In this document: piece after piece, positions 24,752-39,200 of the stretch
Layout: every line of letters starts with the position of its first letter
Position numbering within the stretch: position 1 is the first letter of the stretch
From: Rhodosorus marinus
Lineage: Eukaryota; Rhodophyta; Stylonematophyceae; Stylonematales; Stylonemataceae
Assembly: GCA_029953675.1 (NCBI GenBank)
Contig: JAMWBK010000008.1
Coordinates: 641,001 to 705,000, forward strand
Direction of reading: 5' to 3'
Length of the DNA stretch: 64,000 bases
Notes under the pieces: generated by a model
Database searches by the model: none
What the model was told of the DNA's origin: nothing
What the model saw: only the letters and a program-made list of their open reading frames with translations
Made by a program: the position numbers and the translations under genes

Positions 24752-24897
24752 CTAACGCTGATGCTGTAGGTAATCTTTGTAGATAGTCTTTGTACACCGA
24801 TTGAGCTCGAGGTATTCCTGGTACTGTTTTCGCTCTCGTTCATCCACTGATCCGATTGATGCGGATATAAACGAGTCCAGTGCTCGTTGGCTCTCGT
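24752..24897 (-). CDS. Terminal exon of an unrecognised small gene
   Basis: A minus-strand exon with a TAG acceptor edge at 24898-24899 and stop TAG at 24752-24754. It encodes a charged helix including SQRALDSFISASIGS and YQEYLELNRCTKTIYKDY. Upstream exons were not resolved between 24900 and 25700; an A/C-rich block at 25720-25860 marks the likely 5' end. The product could be a small coiled-coil protein. No family recognised. Confidence 0.35.
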
Positions 24898-25719
24898 CTA
24901 GTCATAGAATGCATTCCCCAAACTCCGCCCAGGCTGCTCACTCTGCCTTATGATATTCAGGGTTGCGCGCGTGAACCAACCCAAGGGTGGACTTCTCTGT
25001 CGAGACAAAAGGTCCCCATGCACACTCCGTGTTGTGTTGGTCTAAAAACATCCCTGAAAGTCTAGGCAGCATTTCAGTGGCTGAGACCGGAAGACACAAT
25101 AGGCCGCAGACGTGGTGAGCCAAATGGGAAACAGAACCGCGTTACTCTGTGGGGAATAGAAAGCTTGCTTGCATGAAAAAAAAGTGAAGCAATGATCTAC
25201 GGGCGCGGAGTCTCTTGCGAACCGAATCTGCACACCTTCTAGCTGCCAAACTGTTCTTGTAGGACCCCGCTAAGGGGCCCACCCATCTGGGATGACTATC
25301 GCTCAAATACTGGGAGAAAATGCCAAGACGGATGTGGACTCCGAGCTTCAAAGGAATCGTAGTGCACTCATACACCAGGGCACAATAGGAAATTGTACTC
25401 GAAAGCGTGGAGAATCCTCACAGGGTACCGAACTACAGCCTATCTAAAGGATAGCTACCGGCAGATGCCGAGCACAGCTCCCAAACCCACCACAGTAGTT
25501 CGACGTGGAGATAGAGAAGCATGCATTAATAGGAAGCCATAGTCCTATTTTTGTCGTCGCATCGCTTTGTAGAAGTTCGCCAAACCTCTCGATGCCCCGT
25601 CCTGAACGTACGCCAGGTTCATACTCAGGAATACCCTCCCGCCTCCAAGACCGCCTCGGGAACCGTCAAAACGGGAGCGTTGAAGAGACGGTAGGTTAGC
25701 TGTCAGTATGGATATGAAA
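24898..25719. other. Unresolved upstream part of the minus-strand gene
   Basis: Several short minus-strand frames are present, but I could not choose exons. Nothing else is recognisable. Confidence 0.3.
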
Positions 25720-26542
25720 AACGCTTGACATGGACTACTCTAGCAGTTCACATCCTCCTAAACAGACAACCAGGGAAACACAGTTTCCTCCCCCCAAAGA
25801 AAACACCTCCCTCAACATCCCAAAGCACCAAACCAAATTTCCTCTAAAAACGCATATCTTCTGTTGACTGAGATCTGGTAGGATCCTCCTTGGCCATTAA
25901 AATATTACAAAATTACATAACTTCCAAGTACGATTAGCCAACTTCACATTCGTAGTACCGCCCGTAGCCATAAGTGTCCATATAGATGAATTTTTATTCG
26001 ATATATGGAGTCATCTATCAGAGAAATGCTGGACAGGAGAACTCCGTTCTTGGATTTGTTTTTCAGGCTTACTTGGCCTTTGCCATTTGGAATTATGTTG
26101 GGATACTGAATGTGATTGAAATTATATGGAACTTGGTGGTTTGGGTGGCCTTTTGATGATGTGAAGGAGTTTGCTTTATAGGGGAGCTTTGAGGAGGGTG
26201 GAGTTGGGGGAAGGGGTGGGGGTGGAGGGTGGGGGAGGGGGAGAGATGGGAGGATGAAGTGGGGTTTTTGATATGTAAGGGAATGAATAGGACGTGAACT
26301 TGGAAATTTTTGTTTGGTATTTTGTATACTGGTTTCAGAGAGAGGAAGAGGTTGGGAACATGACTTTATGACGAAGGTTTTTGGTTGTTTATTAATTTTT
26401 TTTGGTAGGCCGGGGGGGGCGGGGCGACGTTAGTAGATTCCGGAATGTAGAGGTTTGGTGAGGGTTGTGGAAAGGGTTTTGAACTTTGAGGGGGAGGGGG
26501 GGGGGGCTTCTTGGGGCACGGAAGAGAGACAAAGCAAGGAAG
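25720..26542. promoter_or_regulatory. Divergent skewed upstream region with G-quadruplex-type runs
   Basis: A/C-rich at 25720-25860, AT-rich core at 25870-26080, G/T-rich at 26090-26542 on the + strand. 26206-26250 holds at least six closely spaced runs of three or more G, enough for a G-quadruplex on the coding strand. A further G run lies at about 26490-26507. Confidence 0.5.
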
Positions 26543-27841
26543 ATGCAGAGGGTGACTGATGCGATTCCGGTGGAGAGCGCAGAATGGCTGCTGTTCTGGG
26601 TTGATCCACTGCAGACTTTGAGTGCTCGCAGTTTCGATAGGGAACTTGCCGTGAATAAGTCTCTTTGTGTGGGTTCTGCACCAGATCCGCTGCAGGTTGT
26701 AAACGAGGATTTTTTGAAGGTGTTGCACTTCATCGACTATGAAAGAGAGGATTATGCACTTGGCAGGCTTTACGGTGCTCCTGATATCGGGCAAGGGTCT
26801 TTTGGGAAGGTTGTTAGTGGACGGTTTTGCATTGATTGTTCAGGTTTGATGCCAGTTAGTCATGTGGTTGTCCAGCATGAGTCCGGGATCTGGGCATACA
26901 TGAAGATTTCAGCAGATGATGAGGGGACCATCGTAACGAACGCCATGGCGTTTCATCCTGACAGCAAGAGTGAAACGCTTTTGGAACTCAGAACCTGTGA
27001 AGTACGTGACTGTGACTATTGCGTTACGCGAAATTGTGACTGTGAATGTATGAACCTCGTAAAGACGAGAGTAAGGAGCTGGGTGTCCATTTTCAAAAAC
27101 TTGAAGTTACGGGAATACAGTTGCTGGGATCTTTTCCGGAGCATGTGTGAAGTAGCCTCTGTTGGCCGGTTTTCTACTGAAACTAGGGTCTCCGTAAGCG
27201 GTCCAGGAGGTGACACCCCGCTACCACCTGTGTACATGAAGACGTCCGTTTCGTTCCTGGGGGCTGGAGCGGAAATTGCAATGCTTCGACAAGACTATCT
27301 TAACGAAGTTGGGATGAACCGTGTATTTGATAATTTTGCCCTATTTATGGAAATGGATGAAATGTCGTTCCTTAGAGGTAACCTTGGTGAAGGGAACATC
27401 GTTGACGTGCCACTGCAGGAGCCTTCTAGGGGTGGGTCCAATGGTCGCCTCATATCTAGTGTCAGTACTTCGGAGGACGAAGAGACAACTACTTTCAGGC
27501 AAAATGTGTCAGCGCGGCTTCTAACAGAGTCGTCGGGGTCTCAGATCGATTCCCAGAGTCCAGACTTAGGGAACAGGTCGCAGGGACGGAAAAGAAACTC
27601 CCCTTATATCAAACCGGAGAGCACGAGTAGGTCAGCGTTCGAATGCTCACTCTGTCGGCGGTCCTTCCCTAGCCGCTACAAGATTGATCGTCACGTCAGA
27701 GCTGTGCATCTCCGTGAACGGTCGTTCAAGTGTGACTTGTGTAGCAGTCAATACTACCAAAAGAGTGACTTGAGGAAGCACTACCGATTACGGCATGGGA
27801 AGGATGGTTCCGTGCCTACGCCGACAGAGATAGATGTGTAA
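26543..27841 (+). CDS. C2H2 zinc-finger protein, family copy 3 (two fingers)
   Basis: A single-exon gene, 432 aa from ATG 26543. It has only two C2H2 fingers, starting at residue 368 (CSLCRRSF and CDLCSSQYY). By linker sequence these correspond to fingers 3 and 4 of the other copies. The N-terminal domain is more divergent but keeps the terminal motif (MLRQDYLNEVG) and overall size. A Cys-rich patch (CEVRDCDYC..CDCEC) occurs near residues 152-170 and is absent from the other copies. Probable DNA-binding regulator; partner and targets unknown. Confidence 0.8.
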   Translation: MQRVTDAIPVESAEWLLFWVDPLQTLSARSFDRELAVNKSLCVGSAPDPLQVVNEDFLKVLHFIDYEREDYALGRLYGAPDIGQGSFGKVVSGRFCIDCSGLMPVSHVVVQHESGIWAYMKISADDEGTIVTNAMAFHPDSKSETLLELRTCEVRDCDYCVTRNCDCECMNLVKTRVRSWVSIFKNLKLREYSCWDLFRSMCEVASVGRFSTETRVSVSGPGGDTPLPPVYMKTSVSFLGAGAEIAMLRQDYLNEVGMNRVFDNFALFMEMDEMSFLRGNLGEGNIVDVPLQEPSRGGSNGRLISSVSTSEDEETTTFRQNVSARLLTESSGSQIDSQSPDLGNRSQGRKRNSPYIKPESTSRSAFECSLCRRSFPSRYKIDRHVRAVHLRERSFKCDLCSSQYYQKSDLRKHYRLRHGKDGSVPTPTEIDV

Positions 27842-28537
27842 GGGGCTTCACTCCGGGTGGAATCTGGGGAAGACTACCTCCGTTCTCCGCACTAATTTCA
27901 GCGTCACCTTGCAAGCATACAACGGATGACCACAGTCCCCCTGTTTTGCGATACAAATACTGCCCTTGGTGGCCCTAGGTCATCATGTGTATTTGAAATT
28001 GGATGGAATCGATGTACATGAGAGATTATATGCCAACCAAATAAAATCTAGTCCATAGCTTGCGTAGGCGAAATTAACCAAAATGGAACGGACAAAGGAA
28101 TGGACAAAGGAATCGCCCAGAACGAAGAGGTATATCCTTACCATCGTACCAGAAGCACCTCACAAAAATGGACCCGGACACAGGCAGTTTCAAGGGAAAT
28201 TCCATTGTCCTGGATGCAGCTTCTATCCGAATCTCGCCGCTAAGCTTCAGCTTCAGAGCGAACAGTGGCGCGACTCCCATGATTTCGGTAGATACTCCCG
28301 AGCTGTCCCTGCAATCAGTACCGGCGCTCAAGTAGGCTTTTGACTGCTCGGGAAATCGCGTTTTCCCAGGCTCCACACAGTGAAAACCCTTACTTCCTCA
28401 AACGAGTTCCTGTCGTCTCAAAGCGGGGTTGACGAGCTCCAGTCCACAGCGATGGCAGGCCGGTGTGATCACGCGGGAAAAACTTTACTCTAGTAGTGGT
28501 ACAAGAGCTTAGCGGAGGCTCTACACAACTCTGATAA
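27842..28537. other. Intergenic, nothing recognised
   Basis: A minus-strand frame at 28074-28376 has repetitive Cys/Pro codons at its end and no domain. A short CAAAGGAATGGACAAAGGAAT direct duplication lies at about 28095. Confidence 0.35.
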
Positions 28538-31208
<2,671 letters not shown>

Positions 31209-32139
31209 TTCCTGTTCCATTCCAATTTATCGCGCTGCAAATACCCCTCCAACCACCCAACAAAATAATAGCCTCCTATGAGAACTTCCTAATCGTTTTC
31301 CTTCACCATTCACAAAACACCCAAAACTCAAATCGAAAAATAGCCCAAAAACCGCTTCGATTTCAATGTTTTCACAAACAAACCAGAGTCTGGTAGAGAA
31401 CCCACCTGAGCCCCCCCCTCCCCACCCAGTTGCGCCCAGTTGCTCTGGGAGCAGAATCCGTATGACAACCAGATTCTCGCGATTCTATCTAATTTTACAT
31501 GCTGGTAGGTGACTTATCAAATTTAGAAAATATTGGAACTGTGGACGTAAAAATGATATCCGAACGACCACAAAAAACCAGATGGCTTGAAATTCGAATT
31601 TCCGGTACTTGGTGCCTTTGTATGAAGACGAACTTGTTTCGTTTTGGTAAAGTTTTAGGATATAAAATTGATACTTGAATGGTCGACCTACCGGGATTTC
31701 AAAAATTGCACTGTAAGGGCAATAGGTCCTAAAACTATTCGTTTAGAATTGTCATTGCTCTGTTTTAGTAGTGATTCTGAGTGGAAAATCTTGACATCTT
31801 TTCGGTCGGGTTGCGGGCAGGTTGGTGGAAGTATCCTTGTTTCTAAAATTGTCATCTTTCAAGGGGGTGTTTCCGGATCGAAAAAAATGTACATAGAAGA
31901 ATACTGATTATTTTTGACTCGAACCCCTCCTGACCGGTCCTTTATAAAATAGCTCTTGGGGGTTCATTGGACATATGTATGATTAGGATGGGTTTTGCAG
32001 ATTCTGGTTAGTGAATAATGAAATGCAATAAATCTTAGTCGACCGAGACCCAATTTAACCAGTTGTTTCATGACATTAATAATTTATATTAGTGACATTA
32101 ACAATCAAACACGAGGATTGGTTTTTTTTTTGCAGCGAA
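31209..32139. promoter_or_regulatory. Divergent skewed upstream region
   Basis: Plus-strand A/C-rich block 31209-31430, AT-rich 31440-31660, then G/T-rich 31660-31980. It matches the kinase start on the minus strand and predicts a plus-strand gene beginning near 32000. Confidence 0.4.
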
Positions 32140-32520
32140 ATGTCATCGACATGGCGAAGTCTTAGTCGGACACTATGGTACAGGGTAGTCCACGTTCGAT
32201 TTCCCGAGCTGCACTCTACTATTGAGGGGTCCCCTTACCAAGAACTTTGCGCCCTATTGCATCACAAGCACGCCTCAAGAGTGTGTAACCTGCTCAGCTT
32301 GAGCATCGGTCTTAGGATAGTAGCAGCGCTCCGACGGGGTGTAACCCTCGGAAAGCACATTGCTCCTGCGAAGGTGGATTGCTTACCCTCCTCCGAAATT
32401 GCGTGCACTTGGAAAACTGAAGCCTATAAATTCATCAGCGATCTGAATCAGCTGGTCAGGCAGGGTATAAGCTCATTCGGAATGACTTTTGGCTTAAAAG
32501 GGATCTATTTAGGTTTGTAA
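32140..32520 (+). CDS. Hypothetical protein, possibly F-box-like N-terminus
   Basis: ATG at 32140 gives 126 aa. A polypyrimidine tract and TGCAG lie immediately upstream (about 32121-32135), so it may be a downstream exon. The opening WRSLSRTLWYRVVHV resembles the second half of an F-box, but the evidence is thin. Supported mainly by the G/T-rich leader upstream and by open-frame length. Confidence 0.25.
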   Translation: MSSTWRSLSRTLWYRVVHVRFPELHSTIEGSPYQELCALLHHKHASRVCNLLSLSIGLRIVAALRRGVTLGKHIAPAKVDCLPSSEIACTWKTEAYKFISDLNQLVRQGISSFGMTFGLKGIYLGL

Positions 32521-33329
32521 ATGATCAGTTCCGGTTTGGTCTCAACTGATTTCCAGTTGGGCGCGGGAAGGAAAAAGTTTAATGATCTTTGCGTTGAGCT
32601 GAGCTTCCAGTTAATTTTCGTGAAGTGTGGAGGTCGAGTTCGTACTGATGGGGCTTCCTTCCGAGTGTGAAGATCATTCTGGACGTGGTCAATCATGCTC
32701 AGCGTGATCGCCCTGTCAATGGATGACAATGACTGTTGCCTGTTTGGGTTGAATGAGTACTATGACCAGACACTAGAACCCTTAGAAGGCTACGTTGAAG
32801 AAGGCGCTGCGTACTCGCGATGCCCCCCACAAGGAGGTTGCGCTAATCTTTAAAGCGTGGAGCAATGAACGCTCTGCTCTTGGGGTGTAGCCCGCAGCGA
32901 TGACAAATTCGTATTAGTCAGAGTTGGAAGAAGACAGGTCGAAAGCCCAGGATTGAGCCAGGCTTTCCGGGAGGATCCTTTCCCCAATGTGGATTGATTT
33001 GACTCTGTGCCAAGCTCTGAAAGGCGCAAGGCATAAGTTGAACTTTGCAACAACGAGCGCGCACAGTGCTAACATCGGTAGAAAGAGCGGTGTCTATGAG
33101 TCCTGGCGCAGCCATTGGGCAGCAACTCAGTCCTGAGAGATTCCACAGGCCATCCTTGAGTATTTCCATTCTCTTACACGAGGGAAGATGCAGGCGTTTG
33201 TTTTTGTTGGCTTTACACGACATCAAATGTACCAGTTCGTTCCACCCCTGCCGGAACATCTCAAAATCCTGGTTTGTTTCTGAGCGACACGAGTTTGCTC
33301 TGTACAAAATTCTCCAAGTTTCAATCATT
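32521..33329. other. Intergenic, nothing firm
   Basis: A 136-codon minus-strand frame (32918-33328) starts directly after the UTP11 stop and is probably 3' untranslated. No other signal. Confidence 0.35.
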
Positions 33330-34212
33330 TTACCTTTGTCTCTGCTTCCGCCACTTGTAGACTGCTGGCTCTTCAGTCCATGGATCCCTGGCCTTGACTT
33401 TTCTCTTTGCGCCTTTTCCTTTCAAGTGCTTCTCCATATTGATACTGAGTCCAAGCTTTGTCAGCCTCTGTTGGAGAACAAAACAAGAGACGATACAGCT
33501 GGTAAGGTGACGATTGACGAATATAACACCATATCTGGATCACGCTCGGACCGGATGCGAATAGCGGCACCGAAAAGTTCGTGCACATCAGACGTACCTT
33601 GGACCTCTTCATTCTGTCCGCTATTTCGGCGTAATCTCTTGCTTTCTCTTTCTCTGCAGTGGCTACGGACCCGTCACCTTTCTCCTGGAGAACGTATCTG
33701 TCCATGTCGCTCGTTCTCGGGCGGTTGAAAGACCGGTGGAGAAGCTCTCTGGGCACGTCGAAGTGTTGGGTCGCGTCAAACTCACGCTGTTCTTCTTCAT
33801 CCTCAACAAAAATCGTGTGCTGTCTTGTCGATCTTGCTTCTTTAGAGCTATCAAGGAAGTGAGCGCTGCACTTGAGTTTTTCCGACCTCGACTGGTCCAT
33901 CGCAGCCTTTGTGTAGACGTATGACATGTCCCGTGAGGACGCCAGCATGCTCTCCTCCGCCGTACGAACGCCGACTCCATCTTGAGTCTTCTCTCCAGCC
34001 TTTCCACGGATCATTCCGAAGTAGAACTCATCCGGGTTTTTGAACGCCGCTCGCTCTTTCAACGCGGTAAGTCTGTCCTGTTTTCGATGATAGTCCTTCG
34101 CACGCAGCTTATAATCTTTCTTCTTCTCCAACAGGCCCAGCTTCCCTCTAGAGGCGAGCTGGCTCCTCTCCCGGTGCTCTCGCCGGGGCATGGCATTTCG
34201 AAGCGAAGCCAT
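33330..34212 (-). CDS. UTP11: U3 snoRNA-associated protein Utp11
   Basis: A component of the small-subunit processome needed for 18S rRNA maturation in the nucleolus. Exons 34212-33598 and 33467-33330 join across a 130-bp GTACGT..CAG intron to 250 aa, the family length. The N-terminus is strongly diagnostic: RNAMPRREHRERSQ, LGLLEKKKDYKLRAKDYH and FKNPDEFYFGMI. The C-terminus ends in the conserved VYKW plus basic residues. The A/C-rich block upstream (34213-34440, + strand) is the usual leader. Another minus-strand gene ends only about 157 bp upstream, so the two are head-to-tail. Confidence 0.95.
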
Positions 34213-34368
34213 CTCTCCCCAAACAAAAAAATCTCGCAGACCCCTTAAACCTCAGACTACCTTTAAAAAAAAAAACCCTGCCTACCGTGTACATGTACAA
34301 ACCGAATTGCTCAGGAAAATTTCCAGTAGTCTGAAGAAGCCGCTTAGCAGACCCTACAGAAGACCTCT

Positions 34369-35034
34369 TCAATCTCCACCGGCTACCTCGTTCCTTCCCC
34401 TCTGTACTCCCCTCCCACCCGAAAACCGGATTGAAACCACGTCGGTCGATATAATATTGATTGTATTCAATCTATATAGATAACGTTGTTTATGCTTCAG
34501 GGTCACCTTCTTGTGTCGATGAGCTTGTGGGCTCTCTTGGACGACGTGAAGCACGCTGCTGCTGTGCGGGTTATACCAGGTCACGAACTTCGGGATCTCG
34601 TGAAAGTTCAGTGGAAAATATTGGAGGGACTTTCTATTTTGGCCTCGCCCTGATGTTTTGAGCCAGCCCGGAGTATATCGTCTATAGCCTGCTTTGGATG
34701 ATTCGGTTCTAGGGTGAGCCAGCCATGACGGTAGCGGTCTCCATCGCGTGTCCAGCTCTCGCAGATGTGGTGCTTCTGGGTTCCCGAACTTTGGATCGAT
34801 TCCTTAACCCCCTGGGCGATTTGGAGGCCTCTTACCTTCGGGAATGTAAATTCCTCGGCATCTAAGCTCTTGTCGCAGGGTCACGTTCAATAGCGTTGAC
34901 GTGTTTTCCACATCTTCCCCGCTGATTCCCTGTAGGTACTAGTATGTCTCTTCTTACTCAGTGACGTTGAAGAAGCAGTTGGTCCTAAGCGCCTCCACCC
35001 AGGCATCCATCGTCAGCATTGCCATTCTATGCAT
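34369..35034 (-). CDS. Unrecognised multi-exon protein
   Basis: Assembled by hand from three exons. ATG at 35034 (MHRMAMLTMDAWVEALR). A second exon around 34930-34845 includes TSTLLNVTLRQELRCRGIY and ends at a GTAAGAGG donor. A third exon starting near 34808 continues open to a stop at 34369-34371. The long third exon contains HLRELDTRWRPLPSWLAHP, KAGYRRYTPGWLKTSGRG and HEIPKFVTWYNPH. Joining exons 2 and 3 is in frame; the join of exons 1 and 2 is ambiguous. The product is basic and might be an organellar ribosomal or RNA-binding protein, but no family is recognised. The true 3' end could lie before 34369 if AAG|GTGACC is a donor. Confidence 0.45.
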
Positions 35035-35084
35035 GAGTCTAATGCTGTTCTAAATTTTCTCCTCTGGTTCGGTAACCGTGGTGG

Positions 35085-35114
35085 GTCGCACACTACTAAC
35101 TAGTAGTGTGCGAC
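35085..35114. repeat. Perfect 14-bp inverted repeat
   Basis: GTCGCACACTACTA (35085-35098) is followed by AC and the exact complement TAGTAGTGTGCGAC (35101-35114). It lies about 50 bp upstream of the start of the minus-strand gene at 35034. It could be an operator-like dyad, an RNA hairpin or a remnant of a transposon end. Confidence 0.8.
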
Positions 35115-36218
35115 TATTCGTACAAATGTTGTAAAAGCGGTGACTTGAGCCGACCATTATTCCAAACCTAAATGTCTAAAAGCTTAAATGGAATCCTTTT
35201 GGCAATATCTGATGAAACTTTCTCGTTCCAAAATCGCCGGAGAAACACCAAAAACCGATCAAAACACAAACACACACACATTCCATCCAAAAATATGAAA
35301 CAAACTCATCAATTTATTCAATTCCTTTTCATTGCCGCCTTCCCGAAACTCTATGCGATTCGACGGTCAAGCTCACACCAATACGCAATAGACACAATCC
35401 ACTTAAGAGCTCACCCGTCTCAAGAATTTCAATTTTTGCCTTCCATACAAAATTTCCCTCTCTTCTCTTCATCTACTTCTCGGAATCCCTTCCCACTAGT
35501 CGACGTTTTGCTAAACGTCATCATCTCGCCATATCGAAAACCGATTAAATTGAGAGTGACAGTCTGTCATGGTCAGAAATAATCACGAATCAATCTCAGA
35601 CCCACAATTGTCAACAAATTCATTCATTTCATGAAAAAATATGCAGAACACATATTGATTGAATATGATGTGACACTGAACTGTTTGCGTGCCAGGGCGC
35701 AAAATGGCAACGCTAATCTCACTTTGAGTATCGTCGACAAAGTAGTCTGGACGATTCGTTAGTACGAAACACCAGCAAGGTACAATCCACAAAGAAGAAA
35801 TCAGTAGCACATCTTTCTTTCCAAGCCAGTAGCAGAAACTATGAAAGTCAGCTTGCAAAAAGCTACACACTGTCGAGTCAAACGTATTTCCAACACCGCA
35901 AGAAGTCATTTTCGATGGAGGAAGCCAAACACAATAATCTTTATAAGAGTCTGGCGGAGTTCAATCAAAATATGCTTTGGATTTGAGTTTGACTAATTAA
36001 TTGGAGGTATTCTGAGGTGTTAATGGACTGAATGGCATGGGTGACACTAATAAGGTTTTTTGTTTTTGACGTTCATTTCTCAACTGAAAAAGGTTGTAAT
36101 TTTTTTGGCTATATATACGGGCTGACTGTGGGCGTGAGGTTGCGGGAGGTCAGGTAGAAATGGAGAGGGCGGGTGTGTGAGATGAAGTGTATAAAAACTA
36201 TCTTGTTTTTGGAGTGAT
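35115..36218. promoter_or_regulatory. Divergent upstream region of the FUSC gene
   Basis: A/C-rich at 35240-35560 (+ strand), AT-rich at 35930-36040, then G/T-rich at 36050-36218 before the FUSC start. A 108-codon minus-strand ORF with ATG at 35909 lies inside; it has no recognised domain and is not called as a gene. Confidence 0.4.
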
Positions 36219-39200
36219 ATGGGTCATTATTCCAGGTTTAGAGCGTCTCGGACTCCGGCGTACTTGGAGCGGATCATTCGTGAAGGTCGAAAGGACTGGT
36301 GGGAGATTCTGAGGTGGGTTTCCGCGTTCGGTGTAGGATGCATATTTGCGTTTATCGGGGCGTTTACGGCGCTTGGTTGTATAGGCCCAATTCTATACGG
36401 TGTTAGTTTTATATCTGCTCCGGATAGGACGGTGGGCGGCGTCATCAGAAATGCAGCCCTCATCTCTGTTTACTATATGCTGTATCCGCTCATAGCGTGC
36501 GCGGTCCTTGCTGTAGATGTAACATCATTGGCTGGAGCTCTTGTTCTGTACCTGGTGTTGATATGTCCGTTGGTGTACCTTAGCTATGACACGAGGCTCG
36601 GAGGTGGACCGAAGCTGGCCATCGGCTTGTCGGGACTGCTTTTCTTGAGGACTGATCGACCCGATACTGAGCAGATCGTTCGAATTCTCTGGACAAACAT
36701 CGCGAATGGATGTATCGCCACAGCGACGGTGATTTTTGTCACCATACTATTCGCTCCTACAAGAGCGATCAGGCAGATGAAGGCCGTGTGCTTGGTCAAC
36801 ATCCGAGAAATGTCCGAGCTTCTGTCGGACGATATGTCCACCCTCCTGAAGCCAAGGAATGCACATGAAGCAGATAGGAGAGGGGATTATTATGGGCTAC
36901 GGCCTATTGGGGAAGAAGAGGTTACTTCGAAAGAGTGGGATGAGCCTCCGAAGATCAAACCGTTTGGCTCCTTCAATTCGAAGTACTTGTCCAGGGTGCA
37001 AGCAGCTCGCAAGCTGCTCTCGACTTCTCTTTGGGAGCCAAACTTTCGAAACCCAAATCACCCGGATAGGTATCCGTTATGGTCTGAGTTGCTTGATCGG
37101 CTAGACGAGATTTCGATTGCCTACTCTGGGGTACGAAGTGCAATCGACTATGAGGATGTGAGGTCATGTACCGACGAAGGCGCGGAACTCTTCTTCGCGA
37201 ACGAACAAGACCGACTAATCTGGGCTGAGCTAACCGCCAGCGCAGTCGCGGTCCTTATGACCCTATACGAGTGGCTCGGTGGTGACGTTGGTGGTTCTCC
37301 GTTGAGCAGGGAAGATGAAGCTCGACTGGCCGAACTTAGCGGTAGGCTAGTTGAATTGAACAAGCAGGCTACAAAGCTTATCCCAAAACGCATTATGAGC
37401 AACTGGATGGACAACAAGCAACAGAAGGTAGAACCCGGGGTTGTGCGATCCATGCTTTTTGTGGCAACGTCCCTTGTACATCTTTCGGACACTACGATTC
37501 GAGCGAAAGAAACGATGGACAACCTCAGGGATATTCACAATGACCACCGTCCTGATAATGTACTAGGATCAGTGTTCCTCTGGGTTAAGCTTACGTTGTC
37601 GGTTGAGATTAACGCAATGCGCGAGAACATCCCAGACCTGAGCTCCCCGTCGGCGATCTTTAATTTCTTTCGGAGCTTTCGATTTCTGTATTTTTTGCGA
37701 TTCATGGCCATGATCATCCTGATTTGTTGCGTGGTGTTGTTCGGGATACCCGAAATCCGCGGCCTTAGAGAGACTGGGTGGGTTCTCTTTTCCGCCGTCG
37801 TCGTTCACCATCCCAGCACGGAGTCGACGTTGGTGTCATCGGCGCTCAGAATCGCCGGGACAGTGGCTGGATCGAGTTTGTCCGGGGCGTTCATGCTCTC
37901 ACCCGTTGCAGCCTCGAGTCCAGTGCTAATATCTGTTTTCTTGATCGGGATGGCAACGATTTTCATGATATTGCTGGCGACAATCCAGCCGCTCCAGAAA
38001 ATGCAATACGGCTTACTTCTTCTCATTCTGACCATATTCTTGGTTGCCCTGTGCCAGTATGTACCGTACTGTACGGCTGACTGCGCAGGTGACTTTGGCT
38101 ATGCGTGGACGCGAATGGTTTCAGTGCTCAGTGGAGTGCTAGTCTCTTTCCTTTTCCAGATATTGGTCTTCCCACGGTTTGCAGCGGATGATATTCGGGA
38201 GGGACTGTCTGCACTGCTCACGAAGGAGTTTGCTTCTTTTCATGAGCTTGTAGGGTACTATATGCACTCCCAGTCTATGTCAATGTCGCAGATCCCTGTC
38301 TCTGCGTCAAACGAAGGGATGTCCAAATCGAGGATGCCGAAGTCCGACTCAGGGGATCAACTGTCGAAACCAATCGCAGCAAGCAAAAAATTCGATGCGA
38401 ACGAGGCTCTGAAGTCACAGCGCACCGCGAGGGGAATCCTGACAGCGTCTAGCTCGGATGAAAACTTGGCTTCGTCCTCAAGTGGCAGTGGAGTTCTGAA
38501 CGGCGTTTTGAACCAGTCTCTTGCGAGGCCGATGTTTACTGGCGATGAGAGGTCAAGCATGATCGTAATGGATGTCAATTCAGGGCATGATCTTGTCGAC
38601 CAGTTGGATTCGGTTGCAGTGGAGCTTAGCAACATAGCCGCTCTGCTTATACAGACACCTGTGGTTACCGAACATCAATGTTTGCGCTTCGTAACTCTGG
38701 GAATATCATCCATCTTTCACAATTTGCTCAGGCTGCAGGAGTCAATATTCGTTTGCCTCGCTCTTCTTGCGATACTTCTGAGGAAGTCTGAGTTTGCGGG
38801 ATCTCAGCAGCTTCTTTCAAGTATGATGCTACCAGTGTTTAGGCGTATCCAAGAAGCACAGTACAGACTCGGCCATATGGTCAAAATATGCTCCACCGCG
38901 ATTCGCACGAAGCGTGTCTCAGTATTGTATCTTCAAATCTTGAAGGAAGCACAGGAATTTCTGGACGACTCAAGACTGGAGTATAGGCTCGAATTTCAGA
39001 ACAGTAGCAAAAAGCTACGACAAGCGGTTGAGGATAAGCTTGCGGATGCGAAGTTTCGAAACGTCGGTAAAGCCAGCGGTGATATGCCCACTGTTGATAT
39101 CGACTTTGTGCTCCTCAACTGCATCTTCTTCATGTCGTCAGCGTTGGCGGATAGCTTTGAGAGTGTTGCGCGGGAGTACTCTAAGTATGCGAAGACGGAG

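Noticed and set aside
32918-33328. 136-codon minus-strand frame directly after the UTP11 stop
   Set aside because: No domain, and position fits the 3' untranslated region of UTP11.
33045-33728. 227-codon plus-strand frame opposite UTP11
   Set aside because: Antisense shadow of the well-supported UTP11 exons.
35583-35909. 108-codon minus-strand ORF with ATG
   Set aside because: No recognised domain or splice context and it lies within the divergent upstream region of the FUSC gene.
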